This document shows positions 34,902-43,721 of a DNA stretch of 64,000 nucleotides, in pieces. Where the stretch lies: contig CAVWHY010000007.1 in the NCBI GenBank assembly GCA_963754955.1, forward strand, positions 1-64,000. Direction: 5' to 3'. The number at the start of each line of letters is the position of its first letter. Within the stretch, counting starts at the first letter, position 1. The position numbers and the translations under genes were made by a program. The notes beneath the pieces were generated by a model. That model made no database searches. It was not told the origin of the DNA and saw only the letters and a list, made by a program, of their open reading frames with translations. The stretch is from CAVQJU01 sp963754955 (GTDB lineage: Bacteria > Acidobacteriota > Vicinamibacteria > Vicinamibacterales > CAVVIG01).

Positions 34902-35540
34902 ATGCGCAGCCTGATCATCGTGCTCCTTGCGGTCGCGGTTGAGATGGCGACGCCCGTGGCCGGACAGGGAATCGATCCGGTCGAGCCGGTCGTGTTGGGC
35001 GGCGCCGCGTACTATCCGTCGGGACCAACCGTGTTTTTCGACGGCGCCGTCATGGTGCGTGCAGGAAGCTACAAGGGCGTGTCTCTCTACGTAGATCCGA
35101 CGAGGGATCCGTACAACGTCGTCTACGTTCCGATGGGCAACAAGCTCATGCGCCCATACGAACGCCCGGCGGCTGACCGGACTGCTGACACGGTCGTGCC
35201 GCCGCCGCCCTCGGCACCCGTCGAAACGGAAGCACTTGAAGCCGACGCTGCGGTGAAAGAGGCGGCCGCAGACTACGGGCCTGCTCCGGCTCAGGCGCGC
35301 AACCCTGCATCGTATGCGGTTTCGAATCGACCCGGCGATAACCGTGGAATCTGGATCGCCTTCGAAGGGCGGGTGTGGGTTCTGGCCGACCGTCAGCCAG
35401 TCGTCGCACGGGATCTCATTCCGAGCGGCACCTATTACGGGTTCCAGGTTTACCGTCATCGATCGAATCGCAATCAGATCTTCGTGTCGTCCGGCGGGAA
35501 CGGTTTCCTCGCCCGGTACACGCTCGAAGAGAGTCGATGA
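34902..35540 (+). CDS. secreted protein with two similar modules
   Basis: A 212-residue protein with signal peptide (about residues 1-21). Two modules, roughly 34-88 and 148-205, share an order of features: a short FDGAVMV/FEGRVWV strand, a YKGVSLYVD/YYGFQVYRH strand, and NVVYVPMGNKL/NQIFVSSGGNG. They are joined by an acidic Ala/Pro-rich linker. This looks like an internal duplication of a small beta domain. GGGAGG lies before the ATG. No family recognised. Confidence 0.65.
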   Translation: MRSLIIVLLAVAVEMATPVAGQGIDPVEPVVLGGAAYYPSGPTVFFDGAVMVRAGSYKGVSLYVDPTRDPYNVVYVPMGNKLMRPYERPAADRTADTVVPPPPSAPVETEALEADAAVKEAAADYGPAPAQARNPASYAVSNRPGDNRGIWIAFEGRVWVLADRQPVVARDLIPSGTYYGFQVYRHRSNRNQIFVSSGGNGFLARYTLEESR

Positions 35541-35551
35541 CCGCTCCCCGC

Positions 35552-35560
35552 TGATAGAAT
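35552..35560 (+). promoter_or_regulatory. extended TANNNT box, likely leaderless start
   Basis: TGA-TAGAAT ends six bases before the ATG at 35567, with no Shine-Dalgarno. Transcription would begin at the start codon. Confidence 0.55.
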
Positions 35561-35566
35561 CCCTGC

Positions 35567-36517
35567 ATGGCGATGAAGCTGTCGGTGCGGGCAGGCGTGG
35601 TGGCCGCCTCGGTCGTGGTGTCGGTCGGCGTGATGGCGCAACAACCGCCACAGAACCTGCCGGATCCAATCGTCAAGGAAAACGTCACGGTCAAGCTCGC
35701 CCCGCATTCGTACGCGATTCCCGACGGTAACGTGGTCCTCGTCCCCAATATCGGGATCGTCGTCGGGTCGAACGCCACGCTCGTCGTCGACACGGGCATG
35801 GGTCCTCGCAATGGCGCGGCGGTGGTGCGCGAGGCGGCGAAACTGAGCAAGAACACGAAAATCTACCTGGCGACCACGCATTTTCACGCCGAGCACGTCG
35901 CGGGCATCTCGGCGTTCCCGGCGGGCACGACATTCGTCATTTCGCGGCAACAGCAGAAGGATCTGGACGAGCTCGGCCCTGACCTGACGAAACGCTTCGC
36001 GAGCTTCTCGCCGGGCATCGGCGAGATGCTGAAAGATGCGCCGGTCCGGAAGGCCGACGTGCTGTTCGACCGCGAGTACACCATCGATCTCGGCGGCGTC
36101 CGCGCGAAACTCCTGGCGCTCGGTTCCACGCATACGCCAGGCGACACGATGGTGTTCGTCGAGGGCGACCGCGTGCTGTACGCCGGAGACGTGGTGATGA
36201 ACAGGGTGCCGGTCGCGTTCGGCGCGACGTCGAGCGTGCCGGTCTGGGTGGACGTGCTGAAGCAACTGCAGCCGCTGCAGCCCGCGGTCGTCGTGCCGGC
36301 TCACGGCCCGATCGGCGATGGATCGCTCATTGCCCAGCAGCTCGAGGTGTTCGAGACCCTGCAGGCGCGCGTCCCGCAGCTCAAGGCGCAGGGCCGGACT
36401 GCGGACGAAGCCGCGACGATGCTGACGACGGAGTTTCAGGCGAAGCACCCGGACTGGACGGCGGCGAACCGCATAGGCGGGATGGTCAGGTCGCTATACG
36501 CGGCGGCTGCGCGCTGA
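35567..36517 (+). CDS. secreted metallo-beta-lactamase-fold hydrolase
   Basis: A 316-residue protein with signal peptide (cleavage near VMA-QQ). The metal motif reads THFHAEHVAG: His105, His107 and His110 are kept but the usual Asp is Glu109. The other ligands are likely His in GSTHTPGDT, Asp in YAGDVVMN and His in VPAHGPIG. It is a catalytically plausible two-metal site with an unusual Glu, seen in some B3-like and quinoprotein-associated family members. The substrate is unknown. Confidence 0.85.
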   Translation: MAMKLSVRAGVVAASVVVSVGVMAQQPPQNLPDPIVKENVTVKLAPHSYAIPDGNVVLVPNIGIVVGSNATLVVDTGMGPRNGAAVVREAAKLSKNTKIYLATTHFHAEHVAGISAFPAGTTFVISRQQQKDLDELGPDLTKRFASFSPGIGEMLKDAPVRKADVLFDREYTIDLGGVRAKLLALGSTHTPGDTMVFVEGDRVLYAGDVVMNRVPVAFGATSSVPVWVDVLKQLQPLQPAVVVPAHGPIGDGSLIAQQLEVFETLQARVPQLKAQGRTADEAATMLTTEFQAKHPDWTAANRIGGMVRSLYAAAAR

Positions 36518-36523
36518 CGCCGC

Positions 36524-37363
36524 GTGGCTCGCGAATTCCGCAACGCCGCGCTGATCATCCTCGGCGTTCTCTCCGCAGGGATGGGGCTGAAGGGCTTCCT
36601 GCTGTCGAGCAACTTCATCGATGGCGGGGTCACTGGCATCTGCATGCTCATCGCCAAGACGACCGGCGTGCCGCTGGCCGTGCTGCTGCCGGTGATCAAT
36701 CTGCCGTTCGTCGCCGTCGGTTACCGGCACATGGGTCGCGCCTTCGCTGTGCGAAGCGTGCTCGGCATCGCGGGGCTCGCGGGGGCCCTCGCGGTGATTC
36801 CGTATCCTGACGTCACGCCCGACCTGGTGCTCACGGCCGTGTTCGGCGGCCTGTTTCTCGGCGCCGGTATCGGGCTCGCGATTCGCGGCGGGGCGGTGCT
36901 CGACGGCACCGAGATCGCCGCATTGCTCATCAGCCGGCGGGCCGACGTGCTGAAGGTCGGCGATATCATCCTCGCGTTCAACGCCGTTCTGTTCCTGACC
37001 GCGACGTCCGTCCTCGGCGTCAACGCGGCGCTCTACTCGATCCTCACGTACGTGTCCGCGGCCCGGACGCTCGACTTCGTGATCCACGGCATCGACGAAT
37101 TCACGGCCATCACCGTCGTGTCGGATGAAAGCGCCGCGATCCGCGAAGCCATCACCCGCGATCTCGGCCGCGGCGTGACGGTGTACCGGGGCTACGGCGG
37201 TCTCAAGGGCGCCGAACAGAATATTCTCTATTGCGTGGTGACGCGCCTCGAGATCGGCAAGGTCAAGTCCATCGTCCGGGAACACGACCCGCGTGCGTTC
37301 GTGGTGTTTCATCCGCTGGCGGGCGTCGAAGGCGGCTTGGTGAAGACAAGGGGCTTTCATTAG
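36524..37363 (+). CDS. YitT/DUF2179 membrane protein
   Basis: A 279-residue protein with five or six membrane segments (about residues 8-165; SSNFIDGGVTGICMLIAKTT is a family signature) and a cytoplasmic C-terminal DUF2179 domain (ITRDLGRGVTVYRGYGGLKG, IVREHDPRAFVVFHPLAGVE). GTG start seven bases after the previous stop. Function unsettled in the family. Confidence 0.9.
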   Translation: MAREFRNAALIILGVLSAGMGLKGFLLSSNFIDGGVTGICMLIAKTTGVPLAVLLPVINLPFVAVGYRHMGRAFAVRSVLGIAGLAGALAVIPYPDVTPDLVLTAVFGGLFLGAGIGLAIRGGAVLDGTEIAALLISRRADVLKVGDIILAFNAVLFLTATSVLGVNAALYSILTYVSAARTLDFVIHGIDEFTAITVVSDESAAIREAITRDLGRGVTVYRGYGGLKGAEQNILYCVVTRLEIGKVKSIVREHDPRAFVVFHPLAGVEGGLVKTRGFH

Positions 37364-37364
37364 G

Positions 37365-38006
37365 ATGGCGGCACCGACGCGGGCGATCTTCTGGGACAAC
37401 GACGGGGTGCTGGTGGAGACCGAGCACTTGTACTTCCAGGCCACACAGGAAACGCTGGCGTCGATCGGCATCGCGTTGACCCGCGAGGACTACATCGCAC
37501 TGTTTCTCGTGGAAGGCCGCGGAGCGTGGCACATCGCGCAACAGCGGGGCGTGGCCCAGCCTGAGATTGAGCGGCTGCGCAACGACCGGAACGCGCGCTA
37601 CAGCGAGCTGCTCGCGCAGACGACCCGCGTGATCGCCGGCGTCACCGACGTGCTCGACGCGCTGCACGGCCGCTATGTGATGGGCGTGGTCACGAGCTCA
37701 CGGAAAGACCACTTCGATGTCATCCACCGCAACACCGGGCTGCTCAAATACTTCGACTTCGTGCTCACGGCGAGCGACGTCACGCGGGTCAAGCCGGATC
37801 CCGAGCCATACGTGCGGGCCGTGGCGCGCAGCGGCGTGCCGGCGGACACGTGCATCGCCATCGAAGACTCGGCGCGCGGTCTGGAGTCGGCCCGGGCCGC
37901 CGGTATTGGCTGTATCGTGGTGCCGACGGAGTTGACCAGGCAGAGCGATTTCGCCGGCGCCGACCGTGTGCTCGCGAACATCGGCGAGCTTCTGACGGTG
38001 TTGTGA
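37365..38006 (+). CDS. HAD-superfamily phosphatase
   Basis: A 213-residue HAD hydrolase with the nucleophile motif FWDNDGVLVET (Asp11, Asp13), MGVVTSSRKDHFDV, VKPDPEPYVRAV, and AIEDSARGLESARAAGI. The cap is helical (subfamily IA), as in beta-phosphoglucomutase and phosphoglycolate phosphatase. Substrate not assignable. It starts one base after the YitT stop. Confidence 0.9.
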   Translation: MAAPTRAIFWDNDGVLVETEHLYFQATQETLASIGIALTREDYIALFLVEGRGAWHIAQQRGVAQPEIERLRNDRNARYSELLAQTTRVIAGVTDVLDALHGRYVMGVVTSSRKDHFDVIHRNTGLLKYFDFVLTASDVTRVKPDPEPYVRAVARSGVPADTCIAIEDSARGLESARAAGIGCIVVPTELTRQSDFAGADRVLANIGELLTVL

Positions 38007-38017
38007 GAGGAGGCGGC

Positions 38018-38494
38018 ATGAGCCTGCTGCGAGGCGCCTGTTCGGATATCTTCAATGTCCGCGAGGCCGATGGTTCGCTCCTGACGTCGGGGCAGCCCAC
38101 CGAAGCACAGCTCGAGTCCGTCGCGCGGGCTGGCGTTCAAGTGGTCATCAACCTTGCGCCGCACGACGGTCCTCGAGCCCTCGCGGACGAGGCCAGTTCC
38201 GTCGCCGCGCTCGGCATGGACTACATACACGTTCCCGTCCCGTTTGCGGCGCCCGCCGAAGCGCATCTCGAGGCGTTCTTCGAGGCCATGGAAGCCAACC
38301 AGGCGCGGCCCGCGCTGGTTCACTGCGCGGCGAACAAGCGCGTGACCGCCTTCCTGGGTCTCTACCGCGTCATCAGGCTCGGCTGGACGCCGGACGAGGC
38401 ATTTGCGTTGATGCGCACGGTGTGGGAGCCTGATGCCGTCTGGTCGCGGTTCATCGCGGCCGCCCTCGAAGCAGAATCACAACGCAGAAGCTGA
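38018..38494 (+). CDS. protein tyrosine phosphatase-like protein (DUF442 type)
   Basis: A 158-residue protein with the fold pattern DGSLLTSGQPTEAQLESVA, VVINLAPHDGPRAL, and the P-loop VHCAANKRVTAF. The spacing Cys103 to Arg108 is CX4R, one residue shorter than classical phosphatases, as in DUF442/beta-lactamase hydrolase-like proteins. Starts after GAGAGGAGG. It may be a cytoplasmic phosphatase or sulfur-handling enzyme. Confidence 0.75.
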   Translation: MSLLRGACSDIFNVREADGSLLTSGQPTEAQLESVARAGVQVVINLAPHDGPRALADEASSVAALGMDYIHVPVPFAAPAEAHLEAFFEAMEANQARPALVHCAANKRVTAFLGLYRVIRLGWTPDEAFALMRTVWEPDAVWSRFIAAALEAESQRRS

Positions 38495-38502
38495 GCCCGG
38501 TC

Positions 38503-39042
38503 ATGTCCAGAGTGAATTCCCCCGCCTCGCTTTTCCTCGAGCGATCCCGCTACTTCCTGGGCACCGAATACCTGACGAAGCTGAAGAGCGCCGTCAGGGC
38601 GATCCCGGCCGACAAGATTTGGTGGCGGCCCGACGAATTGTCGAACAGCGTGGGCAACCTGCTCTTGCATCTGAACGGCAACGTTCGCCAGTGGATCGTC
38701 TGCGGCGTCGGCGGCGCCGAAGGCTCCCGGGACCGCGCCGCCGAATTCGGCGCGCGCAGCGGACCGCCCGCCGCCGAACTGTTGGCAGAGCTCGAGCGCA
38801 CGCTCGGCGACGTAGACTGCGTTCTCGTGGCCCTCACGCCGGAGAACCTGCTCGAGCTGCGGTCCATCCAGGGGCGGGAACTCTCGGTGCTCGAAGCCAT
38901 CTACCACGTCGTCGAGCACTTCTCGCTTCATCTCGGGCAAATCATTCTCCTGGCGAAGCTGCACACGCCCGGCGCGATCGAGTTCTACGAGGACGCGGGC
39001 GGGCTCGCACGGCCGGTCTGGATGGACTCGCTTCGACAGTGA
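38503..39042 (+). CDS. DinB-family protein
   Basis: A 179-residue protein with SNSVGNLLLHLNGNVRQWIV and AIYHVVEHFSLHLGQIILLA, which provide the three histidines of the DinB metal site in a four-helix bundle. Some family members are thiol transferases or are damage-inducible. Specific function unknown. It is one of three DinB-like genes in this window. Confidence 0.85.
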   Translation: MSRVNSPASLFLERSRYFLGTEYLTKLKSAVRAIPADKIWWRPDELSNSVGNLLLHLNGNVRQWIVCGVGGAEGSRDRAAEFGARSGPPAAELLAELERTLGDVDCVLVALTPENLLELRSIQGRELSVLEAIYHVVEHFSLHLGQIILLAKLHTPGAIEFYEDAGGLARPVWMDSLRQ

Positions 39043-39045
39043 TCG

Positions 39046-39600
39046 ATGCCGAAGCTGGTGGCTTTTCTCCGGGCGATCAACGTGGGCGGCCGCACGGTGA
39101 GCATGGCGGCGCTCCGGGAGGCATTCGGGGCGGTGGGCCTGAAGGACGTCGAGACGTTCATCGCCAGCGGCAACGTTATCTTCACGGCGCGGACGGGAAA
39201 CACGGCGGCCCTCGAGCGGAAGATCGAAGACCACCTCGAGGGGCTCCTGGGTTATGAGGTGAAGACGTTCGTCAGGACCCAGGCCGAAGTGGCCGCGATC
39301 GCCGCTTACCAGCCATTCAGCGCTGCCCGCGTCCGCACCGCGACGACGCTGAACGTCGCGTTCCTCGCTGAACCGCTGGCGCCCGCGGCGGTGAAGGTGC
39401 TGACCGCGATGCGAACGCCGATCGACGATTTCCACGTGAACGGCCGCGAGATGTACTGGCTCTGCCAGACGAGGCAGAGCGAGTCGACGTTTTCGAACGT
39501 CAGGTTCGAAAAGGCCGTCGGCCGGAAAGCGACGTTCCGCGGGCTCAAAACCATCGTGAAACTGGCCGCGAAGTACTCGTGGACGCACGAGGCCCCGTGA
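39046..39600 (+). CDS. DUF1697 family protein
   Basis: A 184-residue protein starting MPKLVAFLRAINVGGRTVSM, with LKDVETFIASGNVIFTA and ATFRGLKTIVKLA, all characteristic of DUF1697. The family is widespread and without known function. It starts three bases after the DinB stop and overlaps the next gene by four bases. Confidence 0.92.
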   Translation: MPKLVAFLRAINVGGRTVSMAALREAFGAVGLKDVETFIASGNVIFTARTGNTAALERKIEDHLEGLLGYEVKTFVRTQAEVAAIAAYQPFSAARVRTATTLNVAFLAEPLAPAAVKVLTAMRTPIDDFHVNGREMYWLCQTRQSESTFSNVRFEKAVGRKATFRGLKTIVKLAAKYSWTHEAP

Positions 39601-39989
39601 TCCTGCGGGGCATCGCCGTCTGGCTCGTCATCGTGGCCGTCGAAGTGGTCCACGGTATCGCCCGCACGCTCTGGCTCGCGCCCATGGTCGGCGATTTCAG
39701 GGCCAGGCAGATCGCCGTGTTCACCGGCTCGGCGTTGATTCTCGCGGTTGCCACGTTGTTCATCCGGTGGATGAAGCCCGTCGACATTGGTGGCGCGCTG
39801 GTGATCGGAGCGGTCTGGCTGGTGTTGACCCTCGCGTTCGAGGTCGCCTTCGGGAGGTTCGTGGTCCGGGCGACGTGGGCCCGGATCCTGTCGGACTACG
39901 ATCTGGCGCGCGGCGGCCTCCTGCCAATCGGTTTGCTGATCGAAACCCTGGCGCCGGCCATCGCCGCGCGGTTTCGCGGAATGCTCTGA
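39597..39989 (+). CDS. conserved membrane protein
   Basis: A 130-residue protein with four hydrophobic segments. Conserved-looking motifs are VHGIARTLWLAPMVGDFRAR, LAFEVAFGRFVV and DYDLARGGLLPIGL. Similar unnamed proteins occur in many Proteobacteria. A GTG start overlapping the DUF1697 stop is preferred (GTGA); a GTG at 39579 is possible. Confidence 0.7.
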   Translation: MILRGIAVWLVIVAVEVVHGIARTLWLAPMVGDFRARQIAVFTGSALILAVATLFIRWMKPVDIGGALVIGAVWLVLTLAFEVAFGRFVVRATWARILSDYDLARGGLLPIGLLIETLAPAIAARFRGML

Positions 39990-40019
39990 GTGTATGCTGA
40001 GCCAATCAAGGAGCCTGAC

Positions 40020-41210
40020 ATGAGGCGAGCGACGACCATTCTCCTGCTGGTGCTGGCGGCAGGCGTCCTGCACGCGGCCGACCAGAACGCCAGCGCCACG
40101 CCGAGCGGTGGCGCCGCCGCCCGCGCCGCCTGGGACCCCGCCGCTGCCGCGGCGTACCTCGACGACCGGATCGACATGTGGTTTGCCAACGCGACCAAAC
40201 TCCGGACGGGCGATGAGAAGACGTCCTGCGTGTCGTGCCACTCGGCGCTGCCGTACGCGCTGGCGCGGCCGGCTCTCCGGCGCGCCCTGCACGCGGCCGC
40301 ACCAACCGCTCAGGAAGCCAGGCTGGCCGACGAAACCGCCCGGCGCGTCGCGTCGTACAACACGCACGAGCTCCTCTACGAAATCAACGACGTCAAAAAG
40401 GTCGAATCGCGCGGGACTGAGGCCGTGCTGAACCTGGTGGTCCTGGCCAGCGCCGATGCGGGCGCCGACCGCCACGAGCCCAGCGCCACGACGCGAAAGG
40501 CCCTCGCGCGCCTGTGGGAAACGCAGCGGGCCGACGGCGCGTGGGATTGGCTCAACTTCAAGCTCGAGCCGTACGAAACCGTGGATGCCGTCTACCACGG
40601 CGCGACGCTCGCGGCGCTCGGCGTCGGCATGGTGCCCGGCGCCACGACGTCCGCGGGTGCCGGGAGGCTGCGCGCCTACCTCCGCGACCAGTACGCCGCG
40701 CAGAGCCTCTACAACCGCACGTTTGCGCTGCTCGGCTCGGCGGCGTTGACGGGCGTGCTGACTCCGCCGCAACGCGACGCGCTGGTTGCCGAATACGCGA
40801 AGCGCCAGCAGGCCGACGGAGGCTGGTCGCTCGAAGCGATGGGACCGTGGCGGTGGAGCGCAACGGAGCCGCCCTTCAAGCCATCGGGCACGCTGGACGA
40901 GGCGTTGCTCGCACAATCGGACGGATACGGCACCGGGCTCATCGTCTACGCGCTGCTGCGAAACGGCTTCGCCGCCGATCATCCCGTCGTCGCCGCAGGC
41001 CTGCGGTGGTTAAAGACTCACCAGCAGGAGATTCGGATGACCATCGCTGCACAGGTCGCCGACCGGACCTGGACTGCGTGGCGCGCATACTCGCTCAATT
41101 ACGACCGCGAACACGGCGGACCGAAGGGCGAACCCTGGCGCCGATTGTTCATGTCCGATGCCGCCACGGCGTTCGCCGCCCTCGCACTCATCGAGGCGGA
41201 AAAAAAATAG
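40020..41210 (+). CDS. secreted squalene-cyclase-fold protein with heme c motif
   Basis: A 396-residue protein with signal peptide (cleavage near LHA-AD). A single CxxCH motif follows (Cys70, Cys73, His74) in KTSCVSCHSALPYALARPAL. The rest has QW-like repeats of the alpha/alpha-toroid fold: LWETQRADGAWDWLNF, YAKRQQADGGWSLEAM, GLRWLKTHQQE. The cyclase Asp motif DXDD is absent, so it is unlikely to be a terpene cyclase. The CxxCH points to a covalently bound heme in the periplasm. AAGGAG lies six bases before the ATG. Confidence 0.8.
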   Translation: MRRATTILLLVLAAGVLHAADQNASATPSGGAAARAAWDPAAAAAYLDDRIDMWFANATKLRTGDEKTSCVSCHSALPYALARPALRRALHAAAPTAQEARLADETARRVASYNTHELLYEINDVKKVESRGTEAVLNLVVLASADAGADRHEPSATTRKALARLWETQRADGAWDWLNFKLEPYETVDAVYHGATLAALGVGMVPGATTSAGAGRLRAYLRDQYAAQSLYNRTFALLGSAALTGVLTPPQRDALVAEYAKRQQADGGWSLEAMGPWRWSATEPPFKPSGTLDEALLAQSDGYGTGLIVYALLRNGFAADHPVVAAGLRWLKTHQQEIRMTIAAQVADRTWTAWRAYSLNYDREHGGPKGEPWRRLFMSDAATAFAALALIEAEKK

Positions 41211-41321
41211 GCGGCCACGGTTTCCAAGGTGCTTTGGCGACACGGCGCGCAAAGGGCTCGGGCGGCCACGGTCTCCAAGGTGCTTTGGCGGCCACGGTCG
41301 CAACGTGCTGCGGCGCAGCAC
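41211..41321 (+). repeat. 29-base tandem repeat followed by a hairpin
   Basis: Two near-identical 29-base copies (41211-41239 and 41262-41290, one mismatch) start GCGGCCACGGT and end AAGGTGCTTTGGCG. A third partial copy begins at 41288. A perfect GTGCTG/CAGCAC hairpin follows at 41305-41321. The 205-base spacer holds no coding sequence that I can support. Confidence 0.75.
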
Positions 41322-41415
41322 CCCAGAGTGCTGTTCACGCCAAGCACGTTGCGGCGCTTTTTACGCGACAGCACTTTGCAGCGCTCTTCTCAACCCCGTA
41401 CCTTGATGAGGCGCC

Positions 41416-41985
41416 ATGTCCTCGTTCGACTTCCTCGTTGAAACCTATCGAACCGAGCGACTGAAGACCCTCAGTGTCTGGGCGCAGGTGCCCGACGAGC
41501 GGATGCGATTCCGGCCCGAACCGCGGGCCCGGAGCCCGCTCGAGCACATGGTCCACCAGTGCGTGAGCGAGGACACCTGGATGAAGAACATGCTCGGGAT
41601 CGCCGTCAGCCGCCCTGCATTACCCTCCGACGAAACGCGCACATCCTTCATCGAGCACTACGCTGCCTGCTCGGCCGAGCGGCTCGAAATCCTCGGGCGG
41701 CAGCCGGACGAGTGGTACGCGGGAGAGACGACGTTTTTCGACGTCTCGCGGTCTCGAGCCTGGGTGCTGACGCGTCGGTTCACGCATTCAGCCCATCACC
41801 GCGGCCAACTGATGGTGTACTTGCGGCTGTGGGGCCAGGTGCTGTACTCGACGTACGGTCCGACGGCCGACACGGGCGGTCTCTTTCAGAACGGCGCGCG
41901 CGTGATCTATCGTTATGGCCGGCCGGATGATGTGGCGCTGCCCGTCGCGGCCCCGCTGCCGGTTACGGAACGGCCGGAGAAGTAG
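41416..41985 (+). CDS. DinB-family protein
   Basis: A 189-residue protein. RSPLEHMVHQCVSEDTWMKN and FTHSAHHRGQLMVYLRLWGQ give the metal-binding histidines of DinB proteins; the C-terminal STYGPTADTGG is also a family feature. Cytoplasmic; specific function unknown. No Shine-Dalgarno; a TANNNT sequence (41399-41404) lies 11 bases before the ATG. Confidence 0.88.
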   Translation: MSSFDFLVETYRTERLKTLSVWAQVPDERMRFRPEPRARSPLEHMVHQCVSEDTWMKNMLGIAVSRPALPSDETRTSFIEHYAACSAERLEILGRQPDEWYAGETTFFDVSRSRAWVLTRRFTHSAHHRGQLMVYLRLWGQVLYSTYGPTADTGGLFQNGARVIYRYGRPDDVALPVAAPLPVTERPEK

Positions 41986-41986
41986 C

Positions 41987-42034
41987 GCGGGGCTTTCAGC
42001 CCCGCGTAGGGCGGCCCTGAAAGCGCCGCCCTAC
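41987..42034. repeat. two back-to-back palindromes
   Basis: GCGGGGC/GCCCCGC flank TTTCA (41987-42005). Immediately after, GTAGGGCGGC/GCCGCCCTAC flank a loop containing TGAA (42006-42034). Both fit the TTCA/TGAA-loop palindrome style. They fill the spacer before the Shine-Dalgarno of the next gene. Confidence 0.8.
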
Positions 42035-42052
42035 AACCCAAAGGAGCACGTG

Positions 42053-43721
42053 ATGAGGCCGACGGCAATCGCGCAGATGTGTGTCGCTGCCGTGCTGGCA
42101 GCGGCTCCTGCGGCCGCGCAGGCGCCTGACACCATCCTCGTCAACGGCAAGATCCTTACCGTCGACCAGCAGTTCTCGACGCGCGAAGCCCTGGCGATCC
42201 GCGACGGCCGCATCGTCGCGCTCGATACGTCGGCGAACATCAGGAAGCTCGCCGGACGAGAGACGCGTGTCATCGACGCGCAGGGCCGGACGGTGATTCC
42301 CGGCCTGATCGATTCGCATCTCCACGCGATTCGCGCGGCGCAGAGCTTCGCCACCGAGGTCAACTGGATCGGCGCGGCATCGCTCACCGAAGCGCTCGGC
42401 CGGATCACCGAGGCCGCGAGGACGATGAAGCCGGGTGCATGGCTGATCGTGGCCGGCGGCTGGAACGTCCAGCAGTTCAAGGAGAATCGCCGGCCGACGC
42501 AGGCCGAACTGGTGACGGCCGCCCCAGGCAACCCCGTCTACGTGCAGCTCGGGTACGGGTGGGCGATGCTGACGCCGCTGGCGTACAAGGCGCTGAACAT
42601 CACGGCGGACGCGGATGTTCCCGTCCGGCGGGAAGCTCGAGAAAGACGCGAGCGGCAAGCCGACCGGAGGCATCAGCGGAGGCCAGGGAGCGATCATCGC
42701 GCTCTTCGACAAGCTGCCGAAGCCGACGTTCGACGAGCAGGTGGAGGGCACGAAGAAGTTCTTTCGCGAGCTCAATCGCCTCGGACTGACCGGCGTCTAC
42801 GATCCGGGCGGCAACAACCTCGCGCCGGACGATTACCAGGCAGTGTTCAAGGTGTGGCGCCGGGGCGAGATGTCGGTTCGGGTGGCGTACACGCTCTGCG
42901 GACAGACGCCCGGAGCGGAGTTCGACGAGCTCAAGGGGCTCGTCGCGATGATGCCGCAGGGGTTCGGCGACGACATGCTGCGTTTCGGCGGGCTCGGCGA
43001 ACGTATCACGGCCGCCATGAACAACAACAACCGGCCGACCGACGCCGAGAAGGAGCAGTACTACCAGATTGTCCGGTGGGCGGCTGGCCGGGGCATGACG
43101 CTGACGATGCACTGGAACAACGACGCGTCAGTCGGGCAGCTGCTCGACATTTTCGAGCGCGTGAACAAGGACGTGCCGATCGCCCCGCTGCGGTGGTCCA
43201 TCGCGCACCTGAACGACGCATCCGCCGCGACGCTCACGCGCATGAAGTCGCTTGGCATCGGCTGGACGGTACAGGACGCGATGTACTTCGGCGGCGACGG
43301 CTACGTGCAGCAGGCCGGCGCGGCCGCGGCGAAGCGCGTGCCGCCGGTCGAAACGGGCAGGAAGATCGGCATTCCGATTGGCGGCGGGACCGATGCACAC
43401 CGGGTCGCGTCGTACAACCCCTTCACGTCGCTTCAGTGGTTCCTGGACGGCCGCACGGTCGGCGGCACGCCGATTCGGGGACCGGAGGAGACGCCGGACC
43501 GTGCCGGCGCGCTGCGCTTCTACACGGTCGGCAGCGCCTGGTTTTCATTCGACGAGAAGAAGCGCGGATCGCTCGAGGTCGGCAAGCTGGCCGATCTGGC
43601 CGTGTTGTCCAGGGACTACATGACGGTGCCGGTTGAAGACGTCCATACGATCGAGTCGCTGCTGACGATCGTCGGTGGCAAGATCGTGTACGCGGCGGGC
43701 CCCTTCGCGAACAGCCATTGA
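42053..43721 (+). CDS. secreted YtcJ-like amidohydrolase (one frameshift)
   Basis: Signal peptide (cleavage near AAA-QA), then PDTILVNGKILTVDQQ, VIPGLIDSHLHAIRAAQSF (metal HxH), GWNVQQFKENRRPTQAELV, and in the second frame KKFFRELNRLGLTGVYDPGG, MTMHWNNDASVGQLLDIFE-like, PIGGGTDAHRVASYNPF. One extra base near 42614 separates the halves. About 555 residues. Amidohydrolase_3 family; hydrolyses an unknown exported substrate. AAGGAG lies six bases before the ATG. Confidence 0.85.

Noticed and set aside
41211..41321. CRISPR array
   Set aside because: Only two full repeats with one short spacer, no spacer diversity and no cas genes nearby.
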